A stretch of DNA of 36,220 nt from Bacteroidales bacterium M2. GTDB lineage: Bacteria; Bacteroidota; Bacteroidia; Bacteroidales; Muribaculaceae. The translations under genes were made by a program, and so were the position numbers. Below, piece by piece: positions 1-8,018 of the stretch; positions within the stretch are counted from its first letter, which is position 1; each line of letters begins with the position of its first letter. The stretch lies in NCBI GenBank assembly GCA_001689415.1, contig LUJM01000003.1, positions 350 through 36,569 on the forward strand. The letters are read 5' to 3'. A model generated the notes under the pieces. That model ran no database searches, was not told the DNA's origin, and worked only from the letters and a program-made list of their open reading frames with translations.

Positions 1-138
1 CGCCCACACCCGGTCATCCTGCACCCCGAAGCAACCGCCGGGCAAATCGCACTAATGATAATCCCACCTCGCGACGGCCCTCCGCAAGAGATTATACTCC
101 CCACACAGAATGATTCCCCCAACCAACCCAAGCGGTAG
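1..138 (+). CDS. possible 3' end of a truncated coding region
   Basis: Reading frame 1 is open from the window edge to a TAG at 136-138, giving about 45 codons rich in Pro, Ile and Gln (for example HPEATAGQIALMI). The other forward frames stop within the first 110 bases. A 45-codon open frame at an edge is weak evidence, and no family is recognised. If real, the gene runs towards the convergent lyase gene that ends at 298. It could equally be non-coding. Confidence 0.25.
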   Translation, partial: RPHPVILHPEATAGQIALMIIPPRDGPPQEIILPTQNDSPNQPKR

Positions 139-234
139 TCGACTCCGCGGCCCAAAGCCGAACCGTCGTCAAAGCGGTCATTGACATATTGTAAGCGAAA
201 TAACTTCCCTCTCATACACATCACCAAAAATCAA

Positions 235-275
235 GCGAGGGTATAAGTGCCATTTATCGGCTCTTACACCCTCGC
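235..275 (-). terminator. terminator of the rhamnogalacturonan lyase-like gene
   Basis: A 13-base stem (GCGAGGGTATAAG at 235-247 against CTTACACCCTCGC at 263-275, one A-C mismatch) encloses a 15-base loop. On the minus strand it is followed by a T-rich run (TTGATTTTTGG), and it lies 22 bases past the stop codon of the gene at 298-3600. Confidence 0.7.
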
Positions 276-297
276 AGGTTATTTTAGAGGCTGATTA

Positions 298-3200
298 TTA
301 GTCCTGGGGTATAACTTCTTGCATGTAGATTGCATCAAGACTCCAGAGAGCTGCGTCGTTGGTGCTGATCTGAGTTGCTTCATCAAGTTGTGCGGGAACT
401 TCGGGCACCTCTACCTTATAAATATAGAAGGGGGGTGCTACGGTGTGCTCGCTGGTGGTAAGCAGGTCGTGCCATGCTTCGTCGGCTGATTTCTTATCCT
501 GGTTCTTCCATGCAGAGTAAGCGTGGAGACGCGATACGCGGAACTTGTTGCGCAGAATCTTGCGTGCCATTGCCTTGTAGTTGGTAGCGTGGTCGAGCCA
601 TGCGGCTTCCCATTCTGCATCGGGGATAAGGTCCATAAGTTCATTGTTGACCTCAAAGCCGCCCATGATAGTCATAAGGTGGTTGGTGGTCTGGAGCTTC
701 GGATCACACTCGGTAGTGATAACGCCGGTGGCGGGATCGTAGCCGAGGGCAAGAGGTCCGGTAAACATGCGGCTGGGAAGATTGCTGATGCTCTTCATGC
801 CGGTGTGGATTTTATCGCGGTATGCGGTGTTGCCGGTGCGTTCCCACTCGGTCATCCAGTTGCCGGCGTATGCAAGCCAGTCCGGGCCGATACGCAGACG
901 CGCGGGTGCTGTGCAGGGATATAGATTGCGAGGTTCGGCGAGACGCATCGGGTCGATAGTATAGAGCATCTGGTCGTTGTCTTTGACTGCTGTCATCAGG
1001 TCGCCGCTGCGGTCGTCGGTGGTGAGGTAGTACATGAACCTGTTGAACGGTGCCTGGCTGATACGTGCTTCTTTTGCACCGCATCCCCAGTGGCTCACAT
1101 TGTGGCGGCTGCCCAGACCGGCATTGTCGCCAAAGTGATATACGTCAACTTCGCCCACGTGGCGGCCCATAGCCTCGGCCATGCGCCAGATGTCGGCGCG
1201 GCCGGTACGCAAGAAGCTGTACCAAAGCCACAGGTTGGAACCAAGCTCGGTATTATCCCAAGCAAAGCCGCCAACGTCGTATTTCCACTCGTGGCGTACA
1301 GGGTCGTAAGCATGCATGAAATCGCCATAGTTCCAGAATCCGTACCAGCCATTCTGCTCAACGGCTTTCTGATAGAAGTCGATATATTGGTCGAGACGAT
1401 CTTCGACTTTGGCGCGGCTCTCGGTAGAGCGATCGGGAAGACTCCAGATACCGAATGCTCGGCGGTCATGGAGGTATTCAGGTGTCGGAAGTACGAGGCC
1501 GGGGGTGCTCATCGACTTGGCTTCGTCGGCAAAGTTTTTCTTGCCGTGGTAGCCATCGCCGGGGTTGATGATCAGGGTCGATGTGCGTGCGATGCCGTAG
1601 GGTGTGCTCATACCTTCCTGTACGTCTTCATAGGCTGCGATAAGGTCGTGGGCCTTGTTGTCGTAGTGGCGAAGGTCCATGGGTTCCGATTCAGGGCTCC
1701 AGAGCCATGCGGTTACTGTTGCCTTGGGGGTGGTTGCGCCCGATACCTCGAGGGTTGAGGGATATGACTCCCAGAAGTCCTGCAGCTGAATGCCAAGGCC
1801 GCCGGAAACATCGCCTACAAAAGCATAGCCGTCGGCGCGTGTGCCGGTCTGCGTTCCGATCCAGGGATTGGTGTCGTGGGTGCGCTTGCGGATTGTGAAG
1901 CCGTTGGGGTCGAGCTGTGAAAGACGGAAAGCGTCCCACGAAGCCCAGTTGTCGATCAGGTGGTGGCCTTTCTGGTCGAATGCGTCATACTCGGGGATGC
2001 GTTCGCCGAGCATCTGGCGCTCCTGTATGCTCATCTTCGATGTGTCGCCGGGAAGTACGAGTACTCGGCGGCCTACAAGGGGCTGCACCGGCTCGCTCCA
2101 TACACCGCCGTTACCGGTAGAGAAGGCTACGTGGCGGTTGTAGAGGCTTTCGCGCATCGGTACATCGAAGCGTACGCCAAGCGAACGGATAAAGTCGGCG
2201 TTCTGGTCACCGTCGTAGAACATGGTGTAAACCATCTTCATCTCAGGTGTCGAACGGTAGAAGTAGAGGCGGATTGTAAACGGCAACCACTCGCGGCCAT
2301 TGTCTGAGCGCAGTTTGCCCATTACTTTCACTACTGCGTGCTCCAAACCTTGACGCTCGATCATTGCCGAGTCAACCTTGCTGACATAATTTATGAAGTC
2401 GATATGTTTTGTCGACTCTATCACGGGTTCGGACTGGGTAGAGCAAACAAGACGACCGTCTACAGCCACGCGTACACCGTTGCGTACGATGCTGTCGATC
2501 ATGGCAGAGCCTTGCTTGGCGATGTAAGTGTCGGTCTCGCCGGTAGACACCTTGATTTCATTGCCAAGGTCTGTGGCGATATTTGCCGGAGCTTTCTTCG
2601 ATGCTTTTTTCTTTTTGTCGCCTATGCGTACCTTCAGGCCGTCGGCCTTGGCTGGTACTGTTGCTGCCACGCCGCTCCATTTTACCGAACCGTCGGGCCA
2701 GTAGGCAAGGGGCCATGTGTCGGCGGCGATACGGTTGCCGTCGCCGTCGATAAGCTGAAGGTCGGTGGTAACGGTTACGCTGCCACGATCAAAGGGTACG
2801 CCAAACGATACGCCACGCTGTATGGCAGGAGCTTCGCCTATGCGGTGCAGGGGCACTTCTTTTGGCTGTACGGGCTCGCAGGTGTAGCTGAAATTTGCGA
2901 TGCGGGCGCGGGCTGCGGTAGTGCGGAAGCCGAACCAACCCTCGGTCAGCGGCGACGGATCGCGGAAATCGACAATGCGCTCACCGTTGATAAAATACTG
3001 TACTCGGCCATTGTCGTTGGTTATCTTGATGTGATACCATTTGTTGGGTTCCAAAAGGTGGGCAGGATCTGTATACTCTTTCAGAATCTTGGGTCGGGCC
3101 GACTCATCGGTAATGCCGGCCTCGTTGCCGTCGTAGCGGCGGAAGCGGGTGGTAGAGTTGTGGTTGCCTCCGTAGCCGAGATAATAGAGCTGAAGAGAAT

Positions 3201-3600
3201 AGCAGTTTACGAATATACCCTTGCGCCAGCTTTCGCGTTTGCGGAGGTTGTTGGGCGATTTTGGGTCTGAAGCCATCCAGAAGCAGTTCAGGTCACTAAG
3301 GCGGTCTCCTTCCTTGCCGGTATCGCAGATGCTTGCGTCATACTCGATTGTGGTGTTGCCGCTCATCTTTTCGTTGCGCCAGAGTGTTAGGCCCTTAGGT
3401 GCGAAGATTGTAGCGGTGTCTCCATTGAAAGTAACTTTATAGTCAGGCGATTCTGACTCTACATGCCAATACTTCTTGAAGCTCTTGGCATCGAGGCCCG
3501 AAGGTCCGTCCGATTTGGCGGCGTAAGCGCCAATCGAAAATCCCAATGCCAAAATAAGACATAGGATGTGCTTGATTGTTAGGTTATTAAGGTAGTTCAT
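298..3600 (-). CDS. secreted exo-rhamnogalacturonan lyase-like protein (PcRGLX/YetA-like, PL26 type)
   Basis: This 1100-residue exported protein has an N-terminal hydrophobic signal segment (residues about 9-27, ending near AYA-AK). Residues about 45-245 look like a concanavalin/laminin-G-type sandwich (DUF6250-like), with WYHIKITNDNGRVQYF at 188-203. From about 250 the protein shows hallmarks of the PcRGLX/YetA family: GVPFDRG at 267-273 and WPLAYWPDGSVKW at 296-308 in the first RIFT-barrel domain, then a beta-sandwich and a long helical toroid rich in Trp, Tyr and His (about 650-1050). Fungal PcRGLX (family PL26) removes unsaturated disaccharides from rhamnogalacturonan I ends, so a pectin-degrading role in the periplasm or cell surface is inferred. 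The start fits a good promoter about 23 bases upstream. It lies just downstream of a toxin-antitoxin-like pair with no terminator between. The exact substrate is not proven; some family members act on other uronic acid polymers. Confidence 0.8.
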   Translation of the reverse strand: MNYLNNLTIKHILCLILALGFSIGAYAAKSDGPSGLDAKSFKKYWHVESESPDYKVTFNGDTATIFAPKGLTLWRNEKMSGNTTIEYDASICDTGKEGDRLSDLNCFWMASDPKSPNNLRKRESWRKGIFVNCYSLQLYYLGYGGNHNSTTRFRRYDGNEAGITDESARPKILKEYTDPAHLLEPNKWYHIKITNDNGRVQYFINGERIVDFRDPSPLTEGWFGFRTTAARARIANFSYTCEPVQPKEVPLHRIGEAPAIQRGVSFGVPFDRGSVTVTTDLQLIDGDGNRIAADTWPLAYWPDGSVKWSGVAATVPAKADGLKVRIGDKKKKASKKAPANIATDLGNEIKVSTGETDTYIAKQGSAMIDSIVRNGVRVAVDGRLVCSTQSEPVIESTKHIDFINYVSKVDSAMIERQGLEHAVVKVMGKLRSDNGREWLPFTIRLYFYRSTPEMKMVYTMFYDGDQNADFIRSLGVRFDVPMRESLYNRHVAFSTGNGGVWSEPVQPLVGRRVLVLPGDTSKMSIQERQMLGERIPEYDAFDQKGHHLIDNWASWDAFRLSQLDPNGFTIRKRTHDTNPWIGTQTGTRADGYAFVGDVSGGLGIQLQDFWESYPSTLEVSGATTPKATVTAWLWSPESEPMDLRHYDNKAHDLIAAYEDVQEGMSTPYGIARTSTLIINPGDGYHGKKNFADEAKSMSTPGLVLPTPEYLHDRRAFGIWSLPDRSTESRAKVEDRLDQYIDFYQKAVEQNGWYGFWNYGDFMHAYDPVRHEWKYDVGGFAWDNTELGSNLWLWYSFLRTGRADIWRMAEAMGRHVGEVDVYHFGDNAGLGSRHNVSHWGCGAKEARISQAPFNRFMYYLTTDDRSGDLMTAVKDNDQMLYTIDPMRLAEPRNLYPCTAPARLRIGPDWLAYAGNWMTEWERTGNTAYRDKIHTGMKSISNLPSRMFTGPLALGYDPATGVITTECDPKLQTTNHLMTIMGGFEVNNELMDLIPDAEWEAAWLDHATNYKAMARKILRNKFRVSRLHAYSAWKNQDKKSADEAWHDLLTTSEHTVAPPFYIYKVEVPEVPAQLDEATQISTNDAALWSLDAIYMQEVIPQD

Positions 3601-3622
3601 GGTTTATTATGATATTCTATCA

Positions 3623-3654
3623 CAAAGATACGATATTTTACCAGTATAGCCAAA
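3623..3654 (-). promoter_or_regulatory. Bacteroidetes promoter for the lyase-like gene
   Basis: On the minus strand TTTG (complement of 3651-3654) is followed after exactly 20 bases by TATCTTTG (complement of 3623-3630), a perfect fit to the Bacteroidetes -33/-7 pattern. It lies about 23 bases before the ATG at 3600 and only 10 bases after the stop of the PIN gene. Confidence 0.75.
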
Positions 3655-3664
3655 TATTTAGCTA

Positions 3665-4183
3665 TTAGTTTTCAACATGTCCGAGTCTCCAATTCTCAAT
3701 CCGCTCTCGAATTGCTGCTCTTGGAAGCCGGGCGTTTATCGTTATAAGATATTCGAGCTTATCTGCAGCTACAATTGGAGATATAATTGAGTTGGCCACT
3801 AACTCGTCGAATAAGAATAATATTCCATGCACTTCTATGGACTGTAGTTCGGCATGTTTACGTAGCCTTCGGTCACCTGTTATCATAGGTACTCTGTGTC
3901 TCTTGGCGTAGTAACAGACCGAACAGTCCGGCAAAGATAAATTACCTGAAACAGAATGGAATTCAGCCACAATCTCCATTAATTCCTCGGCTGAAAATTT
4001 ATTTACAATGATTTTTCCGGTTTCGACAAGTTCATTCACATCCCGGCTTTGAACAGGGTCGATTAACTCTGCTACTACAAAATCAACTGTATGTATCTTG
4101 TAAGGCAATTCGCACATAGGTTTCAACAAACCTATGCTATGCATATCAATGAAGATGTTTGTGTCGTTGACTATAATCTTCAT
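3665..4183 (-). CDS. PIN-domain protein, likely RNase toxin of a two-gene module
   Basis: This 172-residue protein begins with the PIN signature: Asp7 in VNDTNIFID, followed by Glu39 in VVAEL, Asp86 in LSLPDCS and Asp104 in MITGDRRLRK. These four acidic residues are the expected metal-binding set of a PIN ribonuclease fold, and the spacing matches a complete domain. A helical tail of about 40 residues follows the last motif. The gene starts 3 bases after the stop of an XRE/ImmA-IrrE gene, so the two are almost certainly co-transcribed and translationally coupled. PIN proteins in this setting (for example DUF4411-type partners of ImmA/IrrE proteins) are considered toxins that cleave tRNA, rRNA or mRNA. 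The RNase activity and target are inferred from the family; nothing in the sequence identifies the substrate. The pair appears AT-richer than its neighbours, which suggests acquisition. Confidence 0.8.
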   Translation of the reverse strand: MKIIVNDTNIFIDMHSIGLLKPMCELPYKIHTVDFVVAELIDPVQSRDVNELVETGKIIVNKFSAEELMEIVAEFHSVSGNLSLPDCSVCYYAKRHRVPMITGDRRLRKHAELQSIEVHGILFLFDELVANSIISPIVAADKLEYLITINARLPRAAIRERIENWRLGHVEN

Positions 4184-4186
4184 TAT

Positions 4187-5239
4187 TCAGACGAGTTGTA
4201 GTTTGTTCTTTACCTTGTCAACCGATGTGTTTAGTAGTACAGCGGCCTTGCTTAGCGATATTATCTCATCGGCCAACGCTCGATATACCATTCGTGCAAA
4301 TCTCCCCGAGGTTTCCGGAATCGAGAATGATTTTTCTACAAGGACTCGGAAATCCGGATAACACTTTTTTTTCTTAAGGTAACCGTTATAGCGCCGATTG
4401 GTGATAATTTCATTTCGGTTTAAGGCTGCCATTAATAAATCTATTGAGATGCCGAATTGTTTTTGTATGTCAGTGAGTTCGGAAAGCGAAATATCGTGAC
4501 GATTCTTTCCAAGTCGCATGGTTAGTACAGTTGAGGGTACGAGCAGCTCGCTTGCAAATATATCGCATAGGTCTTCAATTTGTTTAGGCGATGCGTTTTC
4601 ACCAAACCTCATAACTAGGTGGCCGAGTTCATGAAGCAAGGTAAATCGTTTATGCTCATATCCAAGGCCTGAGTTTATCACTATCAGTGGTATATTATCG
4701 TTTGCATATCCGCTAAGGCCTTCAAAAGAGTCGTCTTCGGCTATTTCAATAATTTTAATACCGTTATCTTCAAGTACTTCGATAACATTTGAAATGCCGT
4801 CGATACCAAGACCGAGCTGTATTCTTATTGTATTAGCAGCGTTGGCCGCATCTTTGTCATTTGCCACTGTAAGATTTTCGAGTGTGTAATCAGACTCGGA
4901 CCCGCACAGTTGCTCAATTTCGAGATACCGCTCCAGTTCTTCGCGTACTTTCTCTTTTACAGACGTGGCTTCTTTCTTGGAGAATCTACTTTTTTTGAGG
5001 AACATGACCTTGCTCACCTCTACTGTGAATGGTCGGAAAAAATAATCCGGTTTTACACCTAAGGCCATGCCAAGAGAAATCAACATCCCACTGTCGGGCA
5101 TTGATTGTCCTTTCTCATATTTATTGATAGCCTGACGCGTCACGGTAGGATGAACCGACTGAGCCAGTTCTTCCATAGTAATGCCTTTGATCAAGCGTGC
5201 CTGATTAAGTCGTTTTCCAAATATGCTGTTAATATCCAT
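4187..5239 (-). CDS. XRE-family regulator fused to ImmA/IrrE metallopeptidase domain (putative antitoxin)
   Basis: The protein has 350 residues. An XRE helix-turn-helix occupies about 8-65 (RLNQARLIKGITMEELAQ and TRQAINKYEKGQSMPD), then a charged helical linker (about 85-115), then an ImmA/IrrE domain with the zinc motif HELGH at 203-207 and a downstream acidic stretch (EDLCDIFASELLVPS, about 222-236) that normally supplies the third ligand. A winged or helical C-terminal part follows. Family knowledge: such fusions bind DNA through the XRE part and either cleave a repressor or partner, or act as antitoxins. Here the first gene of the pair is the DNA-binding one and the PIN gene follows 3 bases later, the typical order antitoxin then toxin. 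The promoter region carries a perfect 15-base inverted repeat overlapping the promoter boxes, which fits autorepression. A stress-responsive regulator without toxin function is the main alternative. Confidence 0.82.
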   Translation of the reverse strand: MDINSIFGKRLNQARLIKGITMEELAQSVHPTVTRQAINKYEKGQSMPDSGMLISLGMALGVKPDYFFRPFTVEVSKVMFLKKSRFSKKEATSVKEKVREELERYLEIEQLCGSESDYTLENLTVANDKDAANAANTIRIQLGLGIDGISNVIEVLEDNGIKIIEIAEDDSFEGLSGYANDNIPLIVINSGLGYEHKRFTLLHELGHLVMRFGENASPKQIEDLCDIFASELLVPSTVLTMRLGKNRHDISLSELTDIQKQFGISIDLLMAALNRNEIITNRRYNGYLKKKKCYPDFRVLVEKSFSIPETSGRFARMVYRALADEIISLSKAAVLLNTSVDKVKNKLQLV

Positions 5240-5254
5240 GTTTCTTATCCTCTA

Positions 5255-5302
5255 TGTTTGGTTGACAAAGTTACGAAATTATTCTTATTTGTCAACCAAA
5301 CA
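5255..5302 (-). promoter_or_regulatory. promoter and inverted-repeat operator of the XRE/PIN pair
   Basis: TGTTTGGTTGACAAA at 5255-5269 and its perfect reverse complement TTTGTCAACCAAACA at 5288-5302 are separated by 18 bases, with arm centres 33 bases (about three helical turns) apart. On the minus strand a promoter sits across them: TTG (complement of 5293-5295), 19 bases, then TAACTTTG (complement of 5266-5273). Each arm covers one promoter box, so a bound dimer pair would block RNA polymerase. The ATG of the XRE gene is 27 bases further on. Confidence 0.8.
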
Positions 5303-5340
5303 AAGGAAAGAAAGTTCATCGATGCAAGGCGATTTTCGTG

Positions 5341-5359
5341 GCTAATACGCTCTATTAGC
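5341..5359 (-). terminator. small hairpin over the bglX stop codon
   Basis: GCTAATA at 5341-5347 and TATTAGC at 5353-5359 form a perfect 7-base stem with a 5-base loop. The stop codon of the GH3 gene lies inside it. No T-run follows on the minus strand, so termination is doubtful and read-through towards the XRE gene is possible. Confidence 0.3.
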
Positions 5360-7625
5360 GAAGGGTAAATTTCATCGTTGTGACATTTGTGCTTGAAGGG
5401 CCTGCCATGATGAGGAACTCGCCGGGCTCGGCAACGTAGTCGAGATTGTAGTTGTAAAACTTGAGGTCGTCGGCTGTAATGTCGAAAAATACCGTGCGAC
5501 TTTCTCCCGGTTTGAGCGAAATACGCTCAAAGTGTTTGAGTTCCTGAACGGGGCGCGATATGCTGCCAACAAGGTCGCGGGTGTAGAATTGCACGATTTC
5601 GTCTCCGGCCCTGTCGCCTGTGTTAGTTACCGTTACCGATGCGCGGATCTTGCCGTCCATATCCATTTCGGTGGCCGACAATTCGAAGTCGCTGTAAGCA
5701 AATGTAGTATAGCTCATTCCGAATCCGAAGGGGTAGAGCGGGGTATTGGGAGAGTCGACATAATTGCTGATATACTGTTGGAATCCGGTCCATGGCTGGT
5801 GGGGCGGACGGCCTGTAGAGAGGTGGTTGTAGTAGAGCGGTATCTGGCCTACATTGCGCGGCATCGACACCGGCAGCTTGCCCGAGGGATTGACATCTCC
5901 GAAAACGACGTCGGATATTGCATCGCCGGCTTCAGAACCTCCGAACCATACATTGAGAATCGCCGGTATACGTTCTGATTCCCATGTCATTACCGTGGGG
6001 CGGCCTGAGAAGTTGAGCATAACTACGGGCTTGCCGGTTGCTAATAAGGCTTCAAGGAGACGTTTCTGGGTATCGGGTAGTTCGAGGTCGGTACGGCTTG
6101 CCGATTCGCCGCTCGATTCCGACATCTCGCCTACGGCAGCAATGATTACATCGGCACGCGCTGCTACTTTCAGAGCTTCGTCGAGGAGCTCTTTTTCGCT
6201 GCGATTATCGCGAATGTCGCGCCCGAAGGCAACACCCTTTTCGGTGCGGGCATCTGAGTACACGTTCGACCCTTTGGCGTAGAGCACTTCTGCTTTCTTG
6301 CCGACAGCCTCGCGCATACTTTGCAGAAGTGTCTTATACTTGCTATGGTCGGCAGCCACGCACCATGTACCAGTAAGGTTTTCGGCTGTATTGGCCAGCG
6401 GACCGATAAGTGCAATCTTGCCTTGACGCTTTAGTGGCAGTAGATTGCCGTCGTTTTTGAGAAGTACAAACGATTTGGCGGCGGTGGCCCTGGCCTCGTC
6501 GCGGTTGGCTTTGGTGTAGATATCGGTTTTTTCTCGCGATAGATTATTGTACTTGTAAGGATTTTCAAATAAGCCCAATTTATACTTAGCCTCAAGTATA
6601 TATCGTACGGCTCTATCGATTTCAGATTCCTTTACGAGTCCGTCGGAAAGAGCCTTTTTGAGCAGTTTTGAGAATGCGTTTGCAGCCATATCCATGTCTG
6701 TGCCGGCATTGAGGGCCATGGCTGTGGCATGTTCGGTATCGCCTAGGCCGTGCTGCGTAATCTCGCGTATCGAGTTGTAGTCGGTTACGACAAAACCGCC
6801 GAAGCCCCACTTGTCGCGTAGCACATCGGTTACGAGCCACTTGTTGGCCGTTGCCGGTATGCCGTCAACGATATTGAAAGAGGTCATCACGCTCCCTGCT
6901 CCGGCGTCGACGGCTGCTTTGTAGGGAGCGAAATATTCGTTGAACATCCGCAAGCGGCTCATGTCTACGGTGTTGTAGTCTCGTCCGGCCTCGGATGCGC
7001 CATATAAAGCGAAATGCTTGACGCAAGCCATAATGTTGTCGGCACTTTTCAGATCACCCTGATAGCCTCGTACCATGGCTGCAGCTATCCGGCTGCCCAG
7101 ATAAGGGTCTTCTCCTGCACCTTCGGCCATGCGTCCCCAGCGGGCGTCGCGACAGATATCCACCATGGGGCTGAAAGTCCAGTTGACTCCGGCTGCCGAA
7201 GCCTCCACAGCTCCGATGTGGGCAGAGCGCTCCACGGCTGCCATGTCCCATGTGGCTGCCATGCCGAGAGGTATTGGGAAAATGGTCTCATAGCCGTGAA
7301 TCACATCCATGCCGATGATAAGAGGTATTCCGAGGCGGCTTTTTTCTACGGCAATATGCTGAAGGGCATCGATTTTTGCAGCGCCTTTGATGTTGAATGT
7401 GCCGCCTACGTGCCCCTCGGCAACCGCTGCACCTATGTTGCTCGACATTGGCGAGCCGGTGACTATATCGTCGGAAGGCGGCAGGTTCATCTGCCCGATT
7501 TTTTCATCGAGGGTCATTTGCGACATGAGGCTGTCGATAAACGCATCCATTTTGCTGTCGTCGGAAGCAAACATGCCGACAGCAGGAATCATGGCCATAA
7601 GCAAGGCCTGTAACCGTGTTTTCAT
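5355..7625 (-). CDS. bglX: GH3 beta-glucosidase, BglX type, exported
   Basis: A 756-residue glycoside hydrolase family 3 enzyme with a signal peptide (residues 1-20, ending MFA-SDD). The N-terminal barrel contains KHFALYGASEAGRDY near 203-217 and the nucleophile Asp282 in GGFVVTDYNSI. The second domain (about 385-600) carries the GESASRTDLELP segment that usually holds the acid/base Glu. A fibronectin III-like domain closes the protein (about 650-756, FYTRDLVGSISRPVQELKHF). Length and domain order match BglX-type periplasmic beta-glucosidases, which release terminal glucose from beta-linked oligosaccharides; related GH3 enzymes cleave xylosides, so the sugar is not fixed. The gene stands alone, divergent from the large secreted protein at 8019, with a strong promoter flanked by a 13-base inverted repeat, which suggests control by a dedicated regulator. 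Confidence 0.92.
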   Translation of the reverse strand: MKTRLQALLMAMIPAVGMFASDDSKMDAFIDSLMSQMTLDEKIGQMNLPPSDDIVTGSPMSSNIGAAVAEGHVGGTFNIKGAAKIDALQHIAVEKSRLGIPLIIGMDVIHGYETIFPIPLGMAATWDMAAVERSAHIGAVEASAAGVNWTFSPMVDICRDARWGRMAEGAGEDPYLGSRIAAAMVRGYQGDLKSADNIMACVKHFALYGASEAGRDYNTVDMSRLRMFNEYFAPYKAAVDAGAGSVMTSFNIVDGIPATANKWLVTDVLRDKWGFGGFVVTDYNSIREITQHGLGDTEHATAMALNAGTDMDMAANAFSKLLKKALSDGLVKESEIDRAVRYILEAKYKLGLFENPYKYNNLSREKTDIYTKANRDEARATAAKSFVLLKNDGNLLPLKRQGKIALIGPLANTAENLTGTWCVAADHSKYKTLLQSMREAVGKKAEVLYAKGSNVYSDARTEKGVAFGRDIRDNRSEKELLDEALKVAARADVIIAAVGEMSESSGESASRTDLELPDTQKRLLEALLATGKPVVMLNFSGRPTVMTWESERIPAILNVWFGGSEAGDAISDVVFGDVNPSGKLPVSMPRNVGQIPLYYNHLSTGRPPHQPWTGFQQYISNYVDSPNTPLYPFGFGMSYTTFAYSDFELSATEMDMDGKIRASVTVTNTGDRAGDEIVQFYTRDLVGSISRPVQELKHFERISLKPGESRTVFFDITADDLKFYNYNLDYVAEPGEFLIMAGPSSTNVTTMKFTLR

Positions 7626-7697
7626 TCTATAGAGAAGGTGGGTTATGTCGTTATTCTGAAAGGGCTGATAACTTGACAGAAGACCAGCCGTTTCATA

Positions 7698-7755
7698 AGA
7701 TCAAAATTTGAGCCCAAATATACGAAAATATCAGACTTACAGCAAATTTTGATCT
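7698..7755 (-). promoter_or_regulatory. bglX promoter flanked by a 13-base inverted repeat
   Basis: AGATCAAAATTTG at 7698-7710 and its exact reverse complement CAAATTTTGATCT at 7743-7755 have centres 45 bases apart. Between and over them is a full minus-strand promoter: TTTG (complement of 7743-7746, inside the upstream arm), 20 bases, then TATATTTG (complement of 7715-7722). The second arm lies just after the predicted start of transcription, a typical place for a repressor site. Confidence 0.75.
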
Positions 7756-7928
7756 AAAACGACATTATTATTTATGTTGTTTCGCTCAGACGGATTGTCC
7801 GAACCACGACGAATCCCGGATGGCGATGTGGCGCAAAGTGTTAATTTAATATTAAACTAAAGACCTCAGTCTGTAATTCTTTTTTATGAAAAAAACTTAA
7901 AATATTAGTGTGATATGGGGTAAATGTT

Positions 7929-7936
7929 TATTTTTG
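7929..7936 (+). promoter_or_regulatory. -7 box for the large secreted protein gene
   Basis: TATTTTTG matches TAnnTTTG; a recognisable -33 TTTG is absent (only TTA about 21 bases upstream). The predicted leader of about 75 bases is very AT-rich just before the ATG at 8019. Confidence 0.45.
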
Positions 7937-8018
7937 CAACATAATAACTAAAGTTTTGCTAAAGGTAAAAAATACTTGTGTTTTAGACTCTTAATTATTA
8001 ATTAATAACCAGGTTTAT

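Larger units (their letters stand above)
7626..8018. other. divergent intergenic region between bglX and the large secreted protein
   Basis: This 393-base stretch holds the bglX leader, promoter and inverted repeat (7698-7755), a 12-base palindrome TTTAATATTAAA at 7845-7856 of unknown role, and the promoter and AT-rich leader of the gene at 8019. No RNA gene or additional open frame stands out. Confidence 0.6.

Noticed and set aside
2338..3270. Open plus-strand frame of 310 codons
   Set aside because: It lies antisense inside the lyase-like gene, whose family motifs are clear, and its product resembles no protein; it is a by-product of codon bias.
7845..7856. 12-base palindrome TTTAATATTAAA as an operator
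   Set aside because: Low-complexity AT palindromes arise easily here, and it is not placed on a recognisable promoter.
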